Below are positions 4,884-5,603 of a DNA stretch of 5,603 nt, piece after piece. This stretch comes from an uncultured Succinivibrio sp. Its GTDB lineage: Bacteria > Pseudomonadota > Gammaproteobacteria > Enterobacterales > Succinivibrionaceae. The DNA is taken from the NCBI GenBank assembly GCA_900770725.1, contig CAAGLL010000066.1, positions 1-5,603 of the forward strand, written 5' to 3'. Position numbers and translations under genes: made by a program. Numbering within the stretch: the stretch's first letter is position 1; every line of letters begins with the position of its first letter. The notes beneath the pieces were generated by a model. That model did no database searches. It had not been told where the DNA came from and was given only the letters and a program-made list of their open reading frames with translations.

Positions 4884-5603
4884 AGCTGAAGTATCGGGTG
4901 ATTGAGCGGTTCCGCGGGAAGTACAGCGTGGCAGCCATGTGCGAGATGTTTGAGGTGAGCCGAAGCGGGTACTATGCCTGGAGGAACCGGCAACGAAGGG
5001 AAGCAAAGGATCAATGGCTGGTTGACCTGATCATGGAGTGTCAGCGACAGAGCAGACAAACCTACGGTATCCGCCGCGTGCAGATCTGGATCCAGCGCCA
5101 GATCGGTAGACGCGTGAACAACAAGGCGATCCTGCGTGTGATGCGCAAGCTGAACCTGCTGTCGGTCGTTCGCCGCCGCAGGACCTATACCCGTTACCAG
5201 CGGGCTGTTCACAAGTATCCCAATCTGCTGAATCGTTCCTTCAATCAGACGAAGCCCAACCAGTTCTGGGTGACGGACATCCCCTACATCCCGGTTCCGG
5301 GCAGCATGCTGTACATGTGCGCTGTGCTGGATTTGTGCGGCAAGGCCGTCCTTGCATGGAAGATCGGTTCTGATATGTCTTCCTCGCTGGTGACGGACAC
5401 CATCCGTGAGGCCCTGAAACAGGAAAAGGTCACTGATGGACTCGCACTCAACAGTGACCAAGGGTCTCAATACACATCGCAAGCATACCACATTTCTCCC
5501 TCGATGTCCAGTCCCGGCTGTCCCTACGATAATGCAGCGATGGAGAATTTCTTCGGCACTTTGAAAACTGAATGTCTGTATCGTGCGCACTTCACCACCC
5601 GCA
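4859..5603 (+). CDS. IS3-family transposase OrfB (DDE/rve integrase domain), 3' end beyond window; internal 7-residue deletion
   Basis: An open frame in -1 relative to orfA, without stops to the window edge; the start given is the first codon after the proposed slip site. No good independent start is visible: GTG 4880 overlaps the orfA stop and has its SD directly against it. The product begins with the HTH_21-like N-terminus (KLKYRVIERFRG, then MFEVSRSGYYAW and QTYGIRRV), followed by the integrase core. The first catalytic Asp is in NQFWVTDIPYIPV (codon 5276-5278), the second in LNSDQGSQYTS (5456-5458), and the Glu in DNAAMENFFGTLKTE (5543-5545). The D-D interval is normal (59 residues), but D and E are separated by 28 residues instead of the 35 typical of IS3. 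The missing seven lie between SQAY and HISPSMS, the helix before the ISPSMS strand. The usual His before SDQG is Asn. This copy is probably catalytically dead, though in frame. Confidence 0.85.

Larger units (their letters stand above)
4501..5603 (+). mobile_element. IS3-family insertion sequence, right end outside the window
   Basis: The element is recognised by its two overlapping reading frames: a short HTH protein (orfA) and a DDE integrase-type transposase (orfB) in the -1 frame. A likely left end starts at TGGACC (4501): IS3 ends usually begin with TG, and the next 30 bases (through gcggacaata) resemble terminal repeats of this family from memory. Without the right end the inverted repeat and the target duplication cannot be confirmed, so the left boundary is tentative. 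It would lie 28 bases past the ABC gene stop, leaving that gene uninterrupted. Codons such as CGA, ACA and AAA are commoner here than in the host genes, consistent with transfer. The orfB product has a seven-residue gap in its catalytic domain, so this copy may be inactive. Confidence 0.8.

Noticed and set aside
4577..5590. 337-residue open frame on the minus strand opposite the IS
   Set aside because: It lies antisense to orfA and orfB, which carry clear family motifs. Its sequence shows no domain and is His/Leu/Arg-rich as expected of an antisense shadow.
1..5603. CRISPR array, tRNA, rRNA, riboswitch, defence or biosynthetic system
   Set aside because: No regularly spaced repeats, cloverleaf or known riboswitch core was seen, and apart from the IS frames all genes are recognisable housekeeping or transport functions.

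Overview
The window looks like a fragment of a GC-rich, Gram-negative, proteobacterium-like genome that runs into an insertion sequence. PdxH and AckA resemble the E. coli proteins along their whole length, and the ABC exporter has an MsbA-like architecture. This suggests a gammaproteobacterium, perhaps a gut or rumen anaerobe, but the exact lineage is inference. The last ~1.4 kb looks different in codon use and carries an IS3-family element whose protein style reminds me of Firmicutes elements. A horizontal junction or a metagenome assembly chimera is therefore a real possibility.

Layout. 3-371 (+): the C-terminal part of formyltetrahydrofolate deformylase (purU), cut by the left edge. 404-425: a strong GNRA-loop hairpin that reads as the terminator of the convergent gene. 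447-1091 (-): pdxH, pyridoxamine/pyridoxine 5'-phosphate oxidase. 1092-1293: a divergent intergenic region with a second hairpin and a weak promoter candidate. 1294-2517 (+): ackA, acetate kinase. 2538-2560: a GC-rich hairpin, the likely ackA terminator. 2634-4472 (+): an MsbA-type ABC exporter half-transporter. Its last ~110 codons differ sharply in codon choice from the rest of the gene. About 4501-5603: an IS3-family element with its right end missing. It has a left-end candidate, a hairpin that covers the orfA ribosome binding site, orfA, a possible -1 slippery heptamer, and an orfB in the -1 frame whose DDE domain lacks seven residues.

How the genes work together. The host genes are unrelated housekeeping functions and do not form one pathway: one-carbon/purine balance (purU), vitamin B6 (pdxH), acetate/ATP metabolism (ackA) and membrane export (ABC). 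Terminator-like hairpins after pdxH and ackA suggest mostly monocistronic units. pta, the usual partner of ackA, is not next to it.

I found no new multi-gene system. The observations most worth checking are the compositional junction inside the ABC gene, the RBS-masking hairpin of the IS, its frameshift site, and the shortened D-E spacing in the transposase.
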